Shown: positions 20,946 through 31,640 of the stretch, one piece after another | Layout: each line of letters opens with the position of its first letter | How positions within the stretch are numbered: the first letter of the stretch is position 1 | Notes under the pieces: generated by a model | Databases searched by the model: none | Seen by the model: the letters and a program-made list of their open reading frames with translations, nothing else | Told to the model about the DNA's origin: nothing | Assembly: GCA_036365145.1 (NCBI GenBank) | Contig: JAEOAD010000029.1 | Span: forward strand, 23,421,001 to 23,485,000 | Direction of reading: 5' to 3' | Source of the DNA: Orientallactaga sibirica | Taxonomy: Eukaryota; Chordata; Mammalia; Rodentia; Dipodidae | DNA length: 64,000 bases | Program-made: the position numbers and the translations under genes

Positions 20946-23645
20946 TAATTACAAATAGATTTTTATGAAATTACACTAGGGTATGCATACCAAACTAATA
21001 TTTAGAAAGCATATTTTATAAACAAAATTAATAACAACTGGTATGCAATTAAACCCTCTTAAGTTGACTGTTTTCCTTCAAGCAGTGATACCATCAGCTC
21101 TAACCCCTTATTTCAGTTGATTCATACACACATTCTGAAGTATCTGAAGCGTTCTTCACACAAATGCAATCTCTACTACTTGGTTGATCTCAAAATGGAG
21201 GAATAGAAAAGTAGAAGGAAATTATATGGGCTGTTTTATGGAGCCACCTGCTAGAGATGGTTTTAATTATCTTGTACTTTACACACACAAAATCTAAAAG
21301 ATGGATATTATATTTGAATTTGTTTCTGTGTCAGCATCATAAATCTTTTCTCTTTGCTCAGTAGGAAAAGAAGACTGTATCTTGGATAAATCTCAGGCTT
21401 AAAAGTTGGCCTGTCTTTATAAGTTAGAGTCAAGGGTCTATAAAAACTTTTCCTTTAACTTCCCATTTGATTTTATGAGGTGAGCTAGAAACACATGTTT
21501 ATGCCCTTGGCCCTTTATGACATTCCACCAATGTTCATAAGCACAGAGAAGTTAAACCAAAAATAAAGTCCCTACCTTACACTATAAGGATCTTCTATTT
21601 ATAGATTCATATTTATCTTACTAGAGGGGGAGCTAGAGGTCCATATATTAAGTCAGGGTAATTTAAGTTCATAATACTAAGAGAAAAAGTGAGGATTTGA
21701 GCCAATTACTTTTCTTCAAAATACTTAAGTATATGTTAGGTTATAATCATTTATAGCATGACATGAAAAACAAAAATATAACCAGCACACCATCACCATA
21801 CCATGCTGATAAGCATTCCTGTAAGATAATGTGAGTTGAGGATAAGTATAGTTTCGTGTCTATGGTAATGTAGTGTCACCTGGTGCCAGGGAAACTTACA
21901 TAACATGTCCAACTCAATGAGAGAAAGCAGGCATTACAAGTCTTGACTGAGAAGGTAATTTTTTAGGTTATTGAAAATTATTGTTAGCTTTGTTATATTT
22001 AGATGACCATAAAGAGTCACATTTTTATTTTGCAACATGTCCTATATTTCAATTTAACTTACACTTTGTCAGATGGAATCATACAACCATATTGATTACC
22101 CATAGCTTCCTAACTTAAAGGCCATTTTTAGATATATTGGTGAAGAATAATTTTGCATGTATTTCTATTTTCTTAAATATGTATATCTTTGAAAAAATGA
22201 AGTTGGCTATTTTCTAGTGTATTGAGCCTTTTATCTTAGTACAAAAGTGAAGAAAACCTTAAAGAGCATTTTACTGTATAGCAACATTAGTAGATGACAC
22301 ATACTTAAAGAATAACAGCATATTTCTCACTGAATCTCCTATAATTAATCCAGGCTCTCATAAATGCAACCTCTCTACAAGCTGAAATAATACTCTGCAA
22401 ATATCAGTATTTTGTAATGATTCAAGGATAGACCAGCCTCAAACTAGAGGGGAAAAACAGGCATACATCAAGCCCCTTGAATTATCCTTCTGACAAAATA
22501 GCAAATTAATTTTGGTGAAGTGATTCACCTTTTATTTGAGAAGCTGGAAGGAATTTTACAAATTATGTGCATGTAGGTCTGTGTGTGTGTGTGTGTGTTT
22601 ATGCAGTTTTATATTGTGTTCTTGTTTCTGATTGCTTTTTTTTTCTAAAATATAGTATAATTCTCTCTCTACATCTGCCTCTTCCTTTCTCACCTCCTGT
22701 CTCAAATAAACAAATAAAATATTTTAAAATAAAGCCTAAGTGTACACTGGATACTTCCTGCCTTCTTTATACTTTCTACTTTTCCTTTTGGTTTGTACAA
22801 AACATTTATGCTCAAGATATGAATATGCATGCAGAAGCAAACTGTGACGTTCTGGGTGGCTTAAATCTACACATTGCCTGTTTCCACAGCTGTCCCTTGG
22901 GTAGTTCCTGAGACATGAGCTCCTGGAATTTTTTCAGGTGGCGAGAGTGCTTATGCATGCCCAAAGTCTTGAGCTAAATTGTATTTCCAGATAATTTTTA
23001 GTTTTGGAGCATGGTTTATTGAAGTCAGACACATAGATGCTGCATGTCTGTATAACATTTTCCCAATAAAACTGGAGGATGAATAAAAAACTTATCTATG
23101 TATCGCACATTACTGATGAGGACATTACATACAACTACATTGGAATAAGGCGCTTGAAAAGTTATAACTGTTTTCTTGTACATTTTGCTGCATATACCTT
23201 CTCATCCTTTGCCCATTTTAATCCAAATTATATACATTTGTTAACACAAAAAGAGCTCTTACTGGAAAGAAAATAAGGAATTTTATTCTATGCCAAGTAT
23301 GAATGATCATGTCTGAGGAACATGGATTCAGGTTGCCCAGAATAACATGTTCCAACATGGAAGCAGATATATGAGCTTTTTATAGTCACAGAACAGAAGA
23401 CAGCCATAAACTAAGACATTTACTAAATTCATTGGTAGGGGTATCAGGTAGGTAGGTGGGCCACAGCACAGCAGGTCCATGTCTACCTTGGATCTCACAC
23501 TCTCTCAGATGATATTAATAGCTTTTCTGGGTTGATAGAAGGTAGTGGTCTGCTGAGGATATATTATAAAGATTTTCCTTTGATGATAGTCAAAAGAATA
23601 TTTGTTCACATATAGAGGTGAGTGATGGATAGTTACTACAGGGAC
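20946..23645. other. Unassigned AT-rich DNA
   Basis: Contains a TG run near 22579-22599. The only sizeable open frame (22567-22911, 114 codons) begins in that repeat and looks like chance. No gene seen. Confidence 0.5.
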
Positions 23646-23656
23646 TAGCCTAAAAT

Positions 23657-23878
23657 GAGACTGAAGAGATGGCCTAGCAGTTAATCCATTTGTCTGCAAA
23701 ACCTAAGGATCCAGGTTCGATTCCCCAATACCCATGTAAGCCAGATGCCCAAAGTATTGCATTCATCTGGAGTTCTTTGCAGTGGCTGGAGGCCCTGGCA
23801 CACCCATGCTATCTATCTGCTGCTTTTTCTCTTTTTCCAATAAATAAGTAAAAATATTTTTAAAATATGTTTTATAAA
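23657..23878 (+). mobile_element. DIP-like SINE
   Basis: Box A region 'agatggcctagcagttaatc' and a well-kept box B 'ggttcgattcc' are visible. Target duplication tagcctaaRat at 23646-23656 and 23879-23889 (one mismatch). Confidence 0.93.
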
Positions 23879-23889
23879 TAGCCTAAGAT

Positions 23890-25837
23890 AATATTGGCTT
23901 GGTGTCTGAAACATTCAAGCTCTGCAATCAAAGAGTTCTAATAACCCATTCAGCACCAGAGAATCACGAACATATGTGTAACTTTCCCCCATCACTCTAG
24001 AAATCTAAATTCACAGTTCCCTCTGTGCTCCAAGCATTCCATTGTATGCTTGGAAAATCCAAATTTTTTTTAATATCCTATGTCACCAGAAAGGCTCATT
24101 ACTAGTATCTCATAAGAAAAATAGTTTTTAATAGATATGAATAGTTATTACAGTCATTGCAGAAGAAATATTATTAGCCATAATAATCAGGGTCTGAATT
24201 TTCTTTTTTGCCATCTCTTTATCTGACATAAGGTTTACGTCTGACATATAATAGGAGAATTATATCAACAATTAAAATTATTAAGAACACCACATTGCCC
24301 AAAGAAGTACAAAAGAAAAAAATAAAGGGAATAAGTGTTTCAGCTAATCATAAAATATCTTTGACAAATATTATAATTTTTCTAGTTTTGACTTTGCCTT
24401 TTCTTTTCTATTTTGGAAAAATCCTTTACATCAGAAAATAATCTGAGGAAATGCTAAAATCAAAGTTATGGGCAATTTTTGTCCAGGGAGCATAGATACT
24501 ATCAGAAACTGTTCATTTAGGCTCATCAAATAGACCATAACTTTTCCTTTGTTACAGAATTTTGTTATTTTTGGATGACTACAGAAGGAATAGAAGGAAA
24601 AGGTGATATAAATCTAGGAAGAGGCAAGATTAGAAAAGGATAGATGAGGTGGGAAAGGAAGACGTTAAATTCTTTAGGATTTATCTCCTGACTCTTCCAT
24701 AGTTTGTTAGAGGCATGAAGTGTCTCTTGTCTTCAGCATATTTATTATGAGGCACTCATAGGATTCTTAAATTAAAAGGGGCAAGGGTACAATAAACAAG
24801 AAAGGAGACAAAAATAACAGCTATTGGAAGATTCAAAAGAGAAAACAGCTGAACTCTAGCTAATGTTCTGACCAAATTCTCTCAAACAAACAAATATTGT
24901 GAGACAAATAAGAGGTTATTCAAAACTACCTGAGAGTAAACAACAGTCCATAAAACAAACAAACAGCAAGTCCAGGCCTCAGAAAAAAAATTACCAACAA
25001 CCGCTGTGGAGGTAACACAGACAGGCACAAAGTATACATGCTATTATCCAGTGTTAATCTGGGTAACTTTTCTGATGGAAATGAATCATCATTGAGGCAC
25101 CATATTGGGTGCCAAAACTGGTGATGTGAAGTACTGCCCTCACCTAGAATAATAAATAGTTTATTTTGAGCTAAATATGAGTGAATGTTTTCCTTTTTTC
25201 TATTCTGTTCTGTTACATTCCATTATATTCTAATTCAATAAATTCTAAAACAACAAACTTTGAGCAAGGAAACTATTTTGCCTCAATGGAATACTTCAAA
25301 CTCTTTTAAATGTTAGGAATTTCTATTTTTGTCCATTAATCATCCTTCCCATCATTTCTACTGACTCTGGATCTCTCAAATTAAATTGATAATTCCTGTC
25401 ACTTTCTCCAAACCTGAAAAATATCTAGTTTTTTGTTTAAGTCATTAAATCTATTTTATTACCACTACTTTGAAATTATGACTCATTCTATCAGTAATCT
25501 CAGTTTTCCTTTTTCCTGTTCTCAATCAATATTCTTCCATCATTGCACCAATTATGTACTAAACTAATCTTTCAGTTAAAATGTATTAAGTAACCATTGT
25601 GCTGTAAACACTGTTAGACATTCTGGATATGAAAGTGAAAAGATTGATAGTTGTTTATGCTATCATGAAGTTTGCTGATGTTAAACCAACATATATAATT
25701 AACTGTTTAAAATATAAAATATTTTAAAGGAGGAGTATAGCTTTTCTTAAATTTTTCTATCTATATCTGTGTTATTTATTTTACTCTCATTCAACTTTCA
25801 GCCATGTCCAACCATGAAATTGCCAGTTATTCACAGA
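23890..25837. other. Unassigned AT-rich DNA
   Basis: No gene, RNA gene or clear repeat recognised in about 1.9 kb. Confidence 0.5.
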
Positions 25838-26156
25838 TGTGGTGTTTTGAATAAAATGTTCCCCATACACTTAAGGGGCTCGGAATACTCGTTCCACAGT
25901 TGGTGGCAATTTGTGAGGTGGAGCCTTGCTGAAGAAAGTTTGTTACTGGGGAAATACTTCCCCTTGCCATTATCAGCTCATTTTTGCTATTTTCTGCCAA
26001 GAACTGTGGCACATAGTGATGTCCAGCATCTGCTCAACCATCCTTTCTCTGCCTTGATGAAACTTCCCCTCAAAACCATAAGCCAAAATAAACCTTTCTT
26101 TCCATCATCTGCTTTGGATTGGTGTTTTTCTCAACAATGGCAAAGTAACTACAACA
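25838..26156 (+). mobile_element. MaLR solo LTR
   Basis: Starts 'tgtggtgttttgaataaaat' with 'ccccatacacttaagg'. Near the end are 'aagccaaaataaacctttc' and terminal 'ctacaaca'. A 133-codon open frame (25769-26170) overlaps it but is simply LTR sequence. Confidence 0.82.
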
Positions 26157-26385
26157 TATGCAATCTTTGAGATTATCCTATGAAATCACAGAAAATTCAA
26201 ATCATTTCTGAGAAGTAAAATTTAGTAGACACTCATATATTTATAATATGAGAGATTAAGATCTTTAAAAGAGATACAGAGATTTTCTTAGACATGCATT
26301 CCTCACAGTGGATAACATTTTCCTAGTTTTCCCCACATGATATTTACCATAGCCTGAAACATGCATCACATCCAAAGATTTCCTT
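26157..26385. other. Unassigned DNA
   Basis: Nothing recognised. Confidence 0.4.
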
Positions 26386-26401
26386 AGAAAAAGGATGGTG
26401 A

Positions 26402-26677
26402 TGGGCTGGAGAGATGGCTTAGCAGTTAAGGCGCCTGCCTCCTAAGCCTAAAAAAGCTGGTTCCAATCTCCAGCAGTTCCAATCTCCAGGTCCCACGTTT
26501 AGCCAGATTCAGTGATGCAAGGGAGCAATGCCACACTTGACCACAAGGGGGCTCACACATCTGGATTTGGTTTGCAGCAGCTGAGAGGCTGCTGGCGCAC
26601 CCATCTCTAACTGTCTTCCTCTCCCTCTCTCTTTGTCTCTCTCAAAAAAATAATAATAATTTAAAAAAATTAAAAAA
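26402..26677 (+). mobile_element. DIP-like SINE, long variant
   Basis: Starts 'tgggctggagagatggctta' and has perfect 16-bp target duplications (agaaaaaggatggtga) at 26386-26401 and 26678-26693. Compared with the common form it carries extra sequence around 26518-26552 ('gcaagggagcaatgccacac' then 'gaccacaagggggc') and the variant 'cagctgagaggctgctggcg'. A local repeat of 'ttccaatctccag' disturbs the box B region. Two reverse copies (44111, 53461) share the long layout. Confidence 0.95.
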
Positions 26678-26770
26678 AGAAAAAGGATGGTGACAATCAC
26701 AACGTGTCCCTCAATGCATGCTAACAAAAACACTTAACATGTATTTATTGATTTATTTGTCTCAACTTTT

Positions 26771-26924
26771 TATTTTGTTTGTTGTTTTTCAAGGTAGAGT
26801 CTCATTCTAGATCAAACTGACCTGGAATTCATTATATAGTCTCAGGGTGGCCTCAAACTCATGGTGATCCTCCTACCTCTGCCTCCCGAGTGCTGGTATT
26901 AAAGGAATTCACCACCACACCCAG
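26771..26924 (-). mobile_element. B1 SINE
   Basis: 'gtagagtctcattctagatc', 'tagtctcagggtggcctc', 'cctctgcctcccgagtgctg'. Perfect 10-bp target duplication ctcaactttt at 26761-26770 and 26925-26934. Confidence 0.95.
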
Positions 26925-26934
26925 CTCAACTTTT

Positions 26935-27271
26935 GAAATAAATATTTTTTGTTACTTGTGATATGTTGTTTATAATTAATGACACTTTAGATTCTGAAAT
27001 AAAAGCCATTGAGTATGTATGATTTGAATTTGTCTTATTAAAAACATACATTTATGAACATACATGTATATGCCACACATACTCATGTATTCATGCAATA
27101 TGATTAAATAATTCCTTGCTCTGTTGTACAAGGAACAACTCTAGTATTTCTTCATATCCCTCATTTTCTTACATGATTTGTAAAATTTTAGTTATTTCTA
27201 GGAATTAGAACATTATTTAGGCCTTAATTCTTTGGCAATGTCTCTGTAGTTTAACATAAGTGTTTGTGAAA
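26935..27271. other. Unassigned AT-rich DNA
   Basis: Nothing recognised. Confidence 0.4.
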
Positions 27272-27276
27272 CAAAG

Positions 27277-27666
27277 TGTGGTAGTTTGAATATATGTCCC
27301 CCAATATATTCAGTGGTTTATTACTTATAGTTTGCATCTGCAATCACCTTGCTAGAGGCAAGGTCACTGGGGGCCGGGTCTTAAGGTGTGGTGATGGTTT
27401 GAGAGTCCATTGTAAAGATATGCAAACGTGCCTAGCAGGAGTTCCTGAAGTGTGCTGTGTGACCTTTTGGCTGTAGTTTTGCTCTGTGTGCTGTGGTGGC
27501 TGGTTGGCTTTCTCTCTCTCTGCTTAACCCTGTGAAGAGCAGGCTGCTTTTCCTGCCTTTATGGAACTTCCCCTGGATCTGTAAGCTTCAATAAATAATA
27601 TCCCTTCCTCCATAACTGTGCCTGGTCTGGAAGTTCATCTCAGCGAACCTGAAGCTGTCTGCAACA
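27277..27666 (+). mobile_element. MaLR solo LTR with intact target duplication
   Basis: TG...CA borders (tgtggtagtttgaata ... ctgcaaca), length 390 bp. The 5-bp target duplication CAAAG at 27272-27276 and 27667-27671 is the size expected for ERVL/MaLR. AATAAA lies in 'cttcaataaataatatccc' near 27588. Confidence 0.9.
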
Positions 27667-27782
27667 CAAAGGATAAAGAAAAAGTAACAATATTATTTAA
27701 ATACTAAAGTGAACTCCACTGTTTGTTTCTTTAAACACAACAAAAAAAGAATAATGATAAGACTCATTGCAGGTTACACTAT

Positions 27783-27880
27783 TTTATATATTTTGACATA
27801 GCATCTCATTATGCAAGCCAAGCTAGCCAGGAATTCACAATAGGTGATACACCACCGTGCAAAGCTTCTCAAAGTTCAGC
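27783..27880 (-). mobile_element. Degraded B1 fragment
   Basis: 'gacatagcatctcattatgc', 'caagctagccaggaattcac' and 'gatacaccaccgtgc' suggest a reverse B1 with an internal deletion. Confidence 0.5.
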
Positions 27881-28040
27881 CTCCAAGGGGGTCATTATAC
27901 ACATTCTACAAATGGGTAAATGAACTGCACTGGTCATACTAAGTGTAGATCAAATTTCTGTCAGGTGATTTGGTCATCACTGCTTCTGTAAGCTTCCTTT
28001 CTCATTTTGAAAGCATTTACTTCTGTTTCCTAGAAAATAC

Positions 28041-28114
28041 CTATCTATCATCTATCTATCTATCTATCTATCATCTATCTATCTATCAATCTATCATCTA
28101 TCTATCATCTGTTT

Positions 28115-28177
<63 letters not shown>

Positions 28178-28178
28178 A
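28041..28178. repeat. Compound (TATC)n-(TA)n-(CA)n microsatellite
   Basis: Interrupted TATC repeats at 28041-28108, a TA run at about 28118-28159 and a CA run to about 28178. Probably length-polymorphic. Confidence 0.95.
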
Positions 28179-28444
28179 GCATATTAAATGCATTGCAGTA
28201 GTTTTGAGTAAAAAAAAAAAAACTTATCCATTTCTTATGACATTTACTCAGGGTGTTGAATAGTTCTGTTAACAATATTTGTTGTTCAAAAACAATTGAA
28301 ATGGCCCAGAGATGCAAAGACATGGAAGAGGTGTGGCTGTAAATAAGGATTTTATGCATAAGAGATGAAAGAGAGTCTGGTTGTTAATATCCTACACAAT
28401 AAAGTAAGGAGGGTGAAATGAATCCCTTTAATGGGGTAAAATAG

Positions 28445-28760
28445 GGCCCAAGATATCTCAGTGTTGGTAAATTGCTTGATTTGCAAGTATGAAGGCCTGA
28501 GTTCGTCCCCAAATACTAACTTTAAAAGGTGAGATTAGTGGTACACACTTGTAATCCTAGAACTGGGGAAGCGGACACATGCTGATACTCACAGCTTGCT
28601 AGCCAACTGGCATAACCTAACTGGTGAGAAAGCCAGTGTCAAAAAAAGTCAAATAGTCAAGGTTATCCTATGACTTCTACATGAACATGCACACATTCAA
28701 ATGCAAACCAGCGTTTACACACATGTGCAAAAATGAAGACACACACTTAAAAGGTAAAAT
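28445..28760 (+). mobile_element. B4-like SINE (ID-B1 fusion)
   Basis: A decayed ID-like head ('agatatctcagtgttggtaa', 'ctgagttcgtccccaa') is followed by a B1-like middle ('cacttgtaatcctagaactg') and a CA-rich end ('tgaacatgcacacattc'), the B4 layout. Confidence 0.7.
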
Positions 28761-28789
28761 ATTTAATCATACATTTATAAAACAGTTTT

Positions 28790-29215
28790 TTATATCTATA
28801 TAATGTGTATACAGCCATGATGGTACTATCATTAGCCTTCTCCCTGTCCTCCCCACATGGGGATTGTGTGTCTTGCATTGTGGGGGTAGCCATCAGTTAT
28901 GGGGGAGAGGCAATGTCTCTGTGCATAATGAACCAACTTATGGCTCTAACAATCTTTCCACCCCCCTCTTCCACAAATTTCCCTGAGCCATGCTGTGTTC
29001 ATTTTAGGTCGATTTCAGTGATGAGGTCATGGGGGTCTCTGTGTCTCTGGATATCTGATTTAATAGGAGTTGAGTTTCTGTGTGTCTATCTCCTTCACTT
29101 CTGTGCTGATAACAGGTTCACTGAGAAAGCAGCACTCCTACTCATTTCCCCAATAACTCTATGGCTTCAGCTGGTGCCCTGGTGAGGCGCAATGGACTGA
29201 TTCTCTCCTCAGGTT
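28790..29215 (-). mobile_element. L1 3' end (family B), copy 1 of a pair
   Basis: Reverse of the family B end: 'gtatacagccatgatggtac', 'atggctctaacaatctttcc', 'atggcttcagctggtgccct'. It stops at a DIP insertion at about 29215. Confidence 0.85.
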
Positions 29216-29221
29216 TTTTCT

Positions 29222-29458
29222 TTTATTTTTTTTTAAAGACACTATTTATTTATTTACAACCAAAGAAAGACAGAGAGAAGAGAGACAGACAGAGAGAATG
29301 GGTATGTCAGGGAAACAAGCCACTGCAAACAAACTCCAGACTCATGTGCTACTTTGCACATTTGGCTCTATGGGGGCATTGGGAAGTCAAACCTGTATCA
29401 TTAGGCTTTGCAAGCAAGTGCCTTAGCTTCTGAGCCCCCTCTCCATCCCCAAGATGAA
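29222..29458 (-). mobile_element. DIP-like SINE
   Basis: TTTATTTA tail, GA-rich tract, 'caaacaaactccagactcat', ending 'tgagccccctctccatcccc'. It separates two L1 3' UTR copies. Confidence 0.88.
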
Positions 29459-29459
29459 T

Positions 29460-30972
29460 CTTTTTTTTTTTTTTTTAGTTATGTAGTTATGTATATAGTG
29501 TGTATACAGCTATGAGGGTACCATCATTCTTTGTGTCTATCTCCTTCACCCTTGTGGTGGTACGAGGTTCACAGAGAAAGCAGCACTCTTGCTCATTTCC
29601 CCAAAAACTCTATGGCTTCACCTGGCACACTGGTGAGGTGCAATGGGCTGATTCTCTCCTCAGGTTTTGCTTCCATCTGAAAAAGAGTGCAAGATTCATG
29701 GATAACCATTATTATTTTAGAGAGAATGCCATAGGTGTAGGCCCTCTTGTATCCCACTATTGGTGGGAGCTTGATATTGGAGAATGGGCTCATATTTTGG
29801 ATATGGTTCTGACTTGTTTTCCAGTTCCAGCTATGGGTTCTGTTCCACTGAGTGGATCCATTAGCCAAATCAAGAGCAGTTGGTAACCCACCATGGCTGT
29901 GTGCCACTATTGCACTTGTGTGAGCACCCCATCCGGTTGATTGCTGCTGAGTAGCTTAGGCCACAAGTTGCTTAGACAGATGTTGGTCATTTTCCCTCAG
30001 CCATTCATGCAGCACCTTCTGGCACTAGACAAGTTATCTGTCTGGGGACTGACTCTCTGCCAGATTCCAGCCATGTTCTGTCCCAACAGCATATGGTGTC
30101 TTCGGCAGTTGGGTCTTACCATTAACCTTTGGTGGGTCATCTGTCTTCATTTATGAAACCTTGTAGGTCTCACTGATCAACAGCTCCTTGTGGGTGTTAA
30201 CCACATACTGGTACTGGGAGTTACAGATCAGTGCCAAGGATAAAGAAGGAAGAATAATATAGGTAACATGAAAGAGAAAGAGACAAGAGAAAGAAGAGGG
30301 AGGGAGAGAAAGAAAAAGACTGAGGTTAGTCTTCATCATACCTTCTCCAGGCCCCTGTGATTCAGGTGTTCTGTCCAAGCACCTGATGCAGGTTCAACCT
30401 TTTGGTATGTCTTTCAGGATATAGGATTTTATGGTAACATTTCCATTTGGGTCCAGTTTTTGCCCCCCCCCATCCTTCCCCTGCCCTTCTGCCCCACCAT
30501 CCCTATTGTCCAGTATTCAAGGTGTTTATTAGGTGTGTCAGAATCTTGGGCAAATAAAGGTTAGGAGCCACAGATGAGTGAGACCATGTGAGGCTTATCT
30601 TTCTGCTCTTGGGTGATTTTGCTGAGAATGATATGTTCCAATTTGACCTTTTGTCTTCAAATTTCATTGTGTCATTTTTTTCCTGTGTAGAATTCCATAG
30701 TATAGATATTCTACATCTTAGCTATCCATTCATCTAATGATGGATATTTGGGTTGATTCCAGCTCTTAGCTATTATGAATTGAGCAGCTATAAATATGGT
30801 TGAGCAAATATTTGAGGCTTGCAGCTTTTAGGGTAAATGCCCAGCAAGGGGATAACTGGATCTGTTGGTACTTCTATAGTCATCCTTTTTAGAAGTGTCC
30901 ATTTTGTTTTCCATAGTGGTTGTACCAGCTTACACTCCCACCAACAGTGAATGAGCGTACCTATTTCTCCTC
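29460..30972 (-). mobile_element. L1 3' UTR (family B), longer copy
   Basis: It restarts at the L1 3' terminus (T run, then 'gtgtatacagctatgagggt') and extends 1.5 kb. It includes 'gagcagttggtaacccacc' and 'gattccagctcttagctatt', parallel to 49400-50700 in the large L1. It is 5'-truncated before ORF2. Confidence 0.85.
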
Positions 30973-30976
30973 AGGT

Positions 30977-31215
30977 TTTAAAAAATATTATTATTATTGT
31001 TGTTTATCTGAGAAAGAAAAAAGAGAGTCAAAAGAGAGAGAGAGAGAGGCAGAAATGAAGAGAATCAGCATTCCAGGGCCTCTACATGTTTCATACAAAC
31101 TCCAAATACATGTGCCACCTTGAGCATCTGGCTTACATGGGTCCTGGGGAATAGAACTTGGGTGATTTGGTTTTGCAGGCAAGTGTTTTAACCACTAAGC
31201 CATCTCTCCAGCCCA
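30977..31215 (-). mobile_element. DIP-like SINE
   Basis: GA tract near 31020-31050, then 'caaactccaaatacatgtgc', ending 'taagccatctctccagccca'. Flanked by related copies of 'caggttttaaaaa' (30973) and 'caggatttttaaaaa' (31220). Confidence 0.92.
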
Positions 31216-31225
31216 GGACAGGATT

Positions 31226-31421
31226 TTTAAAAATTATATTTATTTATACAAGAGAGAAAGATACAGATAGAGAGAAAATGGGCATGCCAGAGCCCCTGGC
31301 AAGTGAACTACAAATGCATATGCCACCTTGTGAATCTGGCTTATGGGGTTACTGGGAAATAGAACCTGTCATCTTAGGCTTCTCAGGGAAATGCTTTAAC
31401 CACTAAGTCATCTCTCCAGTA
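31226..31421 (-). mobile_element. DIP-like SINE
   Basis: 'gaactacaaatgcatatgcc' to 'actaagtcatctctccagta'. The flanking 'caggttttaaaaa' recurs near 31430, so this copy and the previous one used the same site. Confidence 0.9.
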
Positions 31422-31439
31422 CTATAGAACAGGTTTTAA

Positions 31440-31640
31440 AAACATGGCTGTTAAAGTCAAAAATACTAGATTCAGGTTAGAATAATGATTGTTGTCTAGC
31501 TAAAGGACCTTGAGCAAGTTACTCTGCAGTGAAGCATCTAAGTGGGAAATAATAGCTTATTGTGTGACTTAAATGACAAGACTTAACCTCACTACCTGGA
31601 TCATCGTAAGAATTTAATAAAGGTTAGCTTCTTTTAAATT
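31440..31640 (+). mobile_element. MIR SINE relic
   Basis: 'ggaccttgagcaagttactc', then 'gtgggaaataatagc' and 'agaatttaataaaggttagc' follow MIR from its core to its 3' end. Confidence 0.75.

Noticed and set aside
23657..23730. tRNA gene, from box A/box B matches
   Set aside because: The match is the tRNA-derived head of a DIP SINE with no cloverleaf acceptor pairing and the usual SINE body downstream.
25769..26170. 133-codon ORF
   Set aside because: It overlaps a MaLR LTR along nearly its whole length; MaLR LTRs do not encode protein.
28041..28178. Possible CRISPR-like or satellite array
   Set aside because: The periodicity is a simple tetra- and dinucleotide microsatellite without spacers.
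28805..29185. 126-codon ORF, with similar frames at 5060-5449, 3851-4180 and 29500-29886
   Set aside because: These are reading frames through the recurrent L1 3' UTR; the similarity between them reflects repeat copies, not a gene family.
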